Below the pieces are notes generated by a model. That model was given only the letters and a program-made list of their open reading frames with translations. It was not told the origin of the DNA and did not search any database. Below are positions 21,441 to 22,460 of a stretch of DNA of 22,460 nt, piece by piece. The position numbers and the translations under genes are program-made. Within the stretch, counting starts at the first letter, position 1. Every line of letters begins with the position of its first letter. This DNA comes from an uncultured Clostridia bacterium (lineage in GTDB: Bacteria > Bacillota > Clostridia > Oscillospirales > Ruminococcaceae): the NCBI GenBank assembly GCA_947629275.1, contig CANRDG010000015.1, forward strand, positions 1 through 22,460, given 5' to 3'.

Positions 21441-22460
21441 TCAGAATTTCAAATCCTTGAAACGCTCCATAGCCTGCTTGGTGCGCTCTCTGTCGCCGAA
21501 AGCCGTCAGCCTGAAATAGCCCTCGCCGTTTTTGCCAAAGCCCTCGCCGGGTGTGCCGACAACGTTCGCTTCTTCAAGCAGCTTGTCGAAAAATTCCCAG
21601 CTGCCCAAACCGTCCGGGCATTTGAGCCATATGTACGGAGAGTTTTTGCCGCCCGTGTAGTATATGCCCATCTCATCGAGCGTTGAAGCGATAATGTGCG
21701 CATTTTCGCGGTAATAGTCAATGTTCACCTTTATCTGCTTTTGACCTTCTTCGGTAAATATAGCCTCTGCCGCTCTCTGCACGGGGTACGATACGCCGTT
21801 GAACTTGCTGCCCTGACGTCTTCCCCACAGCTGCACCAAATAAACCTCGCTTCCGTCGGACGCTGTAACTTTAAGCTCTTCGGGAATAACGGTGTAGCCG
21901 CAGCGCATACCGGTAAAGCCTGCGGTCTTTGAAAGCGAACACATCTCAATAGCGCAGGTGCGCGCGCCCTCTATCTGGAAAATGCTTCTCGGCAATTCAG
22001 GCTCGGAAATAAACGCCTCGTATGCCGCATCAAAAATTATAACAGAGCCGTTCTTGTTTGCATAGTCCACCCACTTTTTCAGCTGCTCTTTTGTGTAAAC
22101 AGAACCCGTGGGGTTGTTGGGCGAGCACAGGTAAATAATGTCTGCGTGAACATTTTCATCGGGCATGGCGGCAAAGCCGTTTTCTTCTGTAGAATCGGCG
22201 TATATGACCTTTCTGCCATTCATAAGGTTGGTATCTACATACACAGGGTAGGCAGGGTCGGTTATCATAACAACGTTGTCGTCGCCGAAAATGTCAACAA
22301 TATTGCCGCAGTCTGCTTTAGCGCCGTCGTTTATGCGTATCTCGTCCGCCTTAACGTCCGCACCAAAGCTCTTGTAATACTTAGCGACTGCCTCTTTGAG
22401 AAAATCATAGCCTGCGCCGCTGTCCTCATAGCCGCGGAACGTCTCTTTAACGCCCATTTC
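21441..22460 (-). CDS. dapL: LL-diaminopimelate aminotransferase (5' end outside window)
   Basis: The last 339 or so residues are visible; the frame continues without a stop through 22460, and the family is about 400 residues, so roughly 60-70 N-terminal residues are missing. This PLP enzyme converts tetrahydrodipicolinate directly to LL-diaminopimelate for lysine and peptidoglycan. Family blocks seen are GYEDSGAGYDFLKEAVAKYY, NDGAKADCGNIVDIFG, DPAYPVYVD, YLCSPNNPTGS and SLSKTAGFTGMRCGY with the PLP lysine. The Met at 22457 is internal, not a start. It is convergent with dpaAB, whose substrate comes from the same branch point. Confidence 0.95.
   Translation of the reverse strand, partial: EMGVKETFRGYEDSGAGYDFLKEAVAKYYKSFGADVKADEIRINDGAKADCGNIVDIFGDDNVVMITDPAYPVYVDTNLMNGRKVIYADSTEENGFAAMPDENVHADIIYLCSPNNPTGSVYTKEQLKKWVDYANKNGSVIIFDAAYEAFISEPELPRSIFQIEGARTCAIEMCSLSKTAGFTGMRCGYTVIPEELKVTASDGSEVYLVQLWGRRQGSKFNGVSYPVQRAAEAIFTEEGQKQIKVNIDYYRENAHIIASTLDEMGIYYTGGKNSPYIWLKCPDGLGSWEFFDKLLEEANVVGTPGEGFGKNGEGYFRLTAFGDRERTKQAMERFKDLKF

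Overview
The window looks like chromosomal DNA from an endospore-forming, Gram-positive member of the Clostridia, most likely Oscillospiraceae/Ruminococcus-like. This rests on dipicolinate synthase subunits A and B (spore-core dipicolinic acid), an LL-diaminopimelate aminotransferase, an MsmX/UgpC-type shared sugar ATPase, strong AGGAGG-type ribosome binding sites and general protein style. The genus is an inference. I see no mobile element, CRISPR array, tRNA or rRNA.

Layout. (1) 1-200: the end of a long minus-strand operon with a clear terminator. Immediately downstream is a good minus-strand promoter that reads out of the window through a string of hairpins, so it is a candidate small RNA or structured leader. 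(2) 218-13728, all minus strand: ten tightly packed genes behind a consensus sigma-A promoter (13861-13890). In transcription order they are two LolD/MacB-type ABC ATPases (the second with a C-terminal AbrB-like domain), a 973-residue solute-binding protein with extra N-terminal beta-sandwich domains and no lipobox, a MalF/MalG-type permease pair, a secreted beta-propeller protein with TPRs, one membrane span and a cytosolic coiled-coil tail, a YIP1-like membrane protein, a large secreted DUF5696-type protein, and a second MalF/MalG-type pair. (3) 13729-14116: leader and promoter region plus the terminator of the neighbouring gene, with no gene. (4) 14117-15529: an amidophosphoribosyltransferase-like protein that lacks the catalytic Cys of the glutaminase domain. 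(5) 15690-17006: an SGNH-hydrolase lipoprotein preceded by a cre-like operator. (6) 17085-18227: an MsmX/UgpC-family ATPase. (7) 18416-19752: a DUF4830-type membrane-anchored protein and an RsuA-type pseudouridine synthase. (8) 19922-21398, plus strand: dpaA-dpaB. (9) 21441 to the right edge, minus strand: dapL, cut by the window end.

How the parts may work together. The ten-gene operon has two carbohydrate-type importer cores, but its own ATPases belong to the family that normally drives FtsX-like permeases, and no FtsX-like permease is present. The MalK-like ATPase that would be expected to drive MalFG-type permeases is encoded separately at 17085. The operon also carries extracellular domains (propeller, DUF5696, double beta-sandwich SBP) joined to a cytosolic tail and an AbrB-fused ATPase. 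I read it as a coherent surface system for binding and importing, and perhaps processing or sensing, a complex glycan or cell-envelope saccharide. It is the best candidate here for an undescribed system. Substrate and mechanism cannot be read from the sequence.
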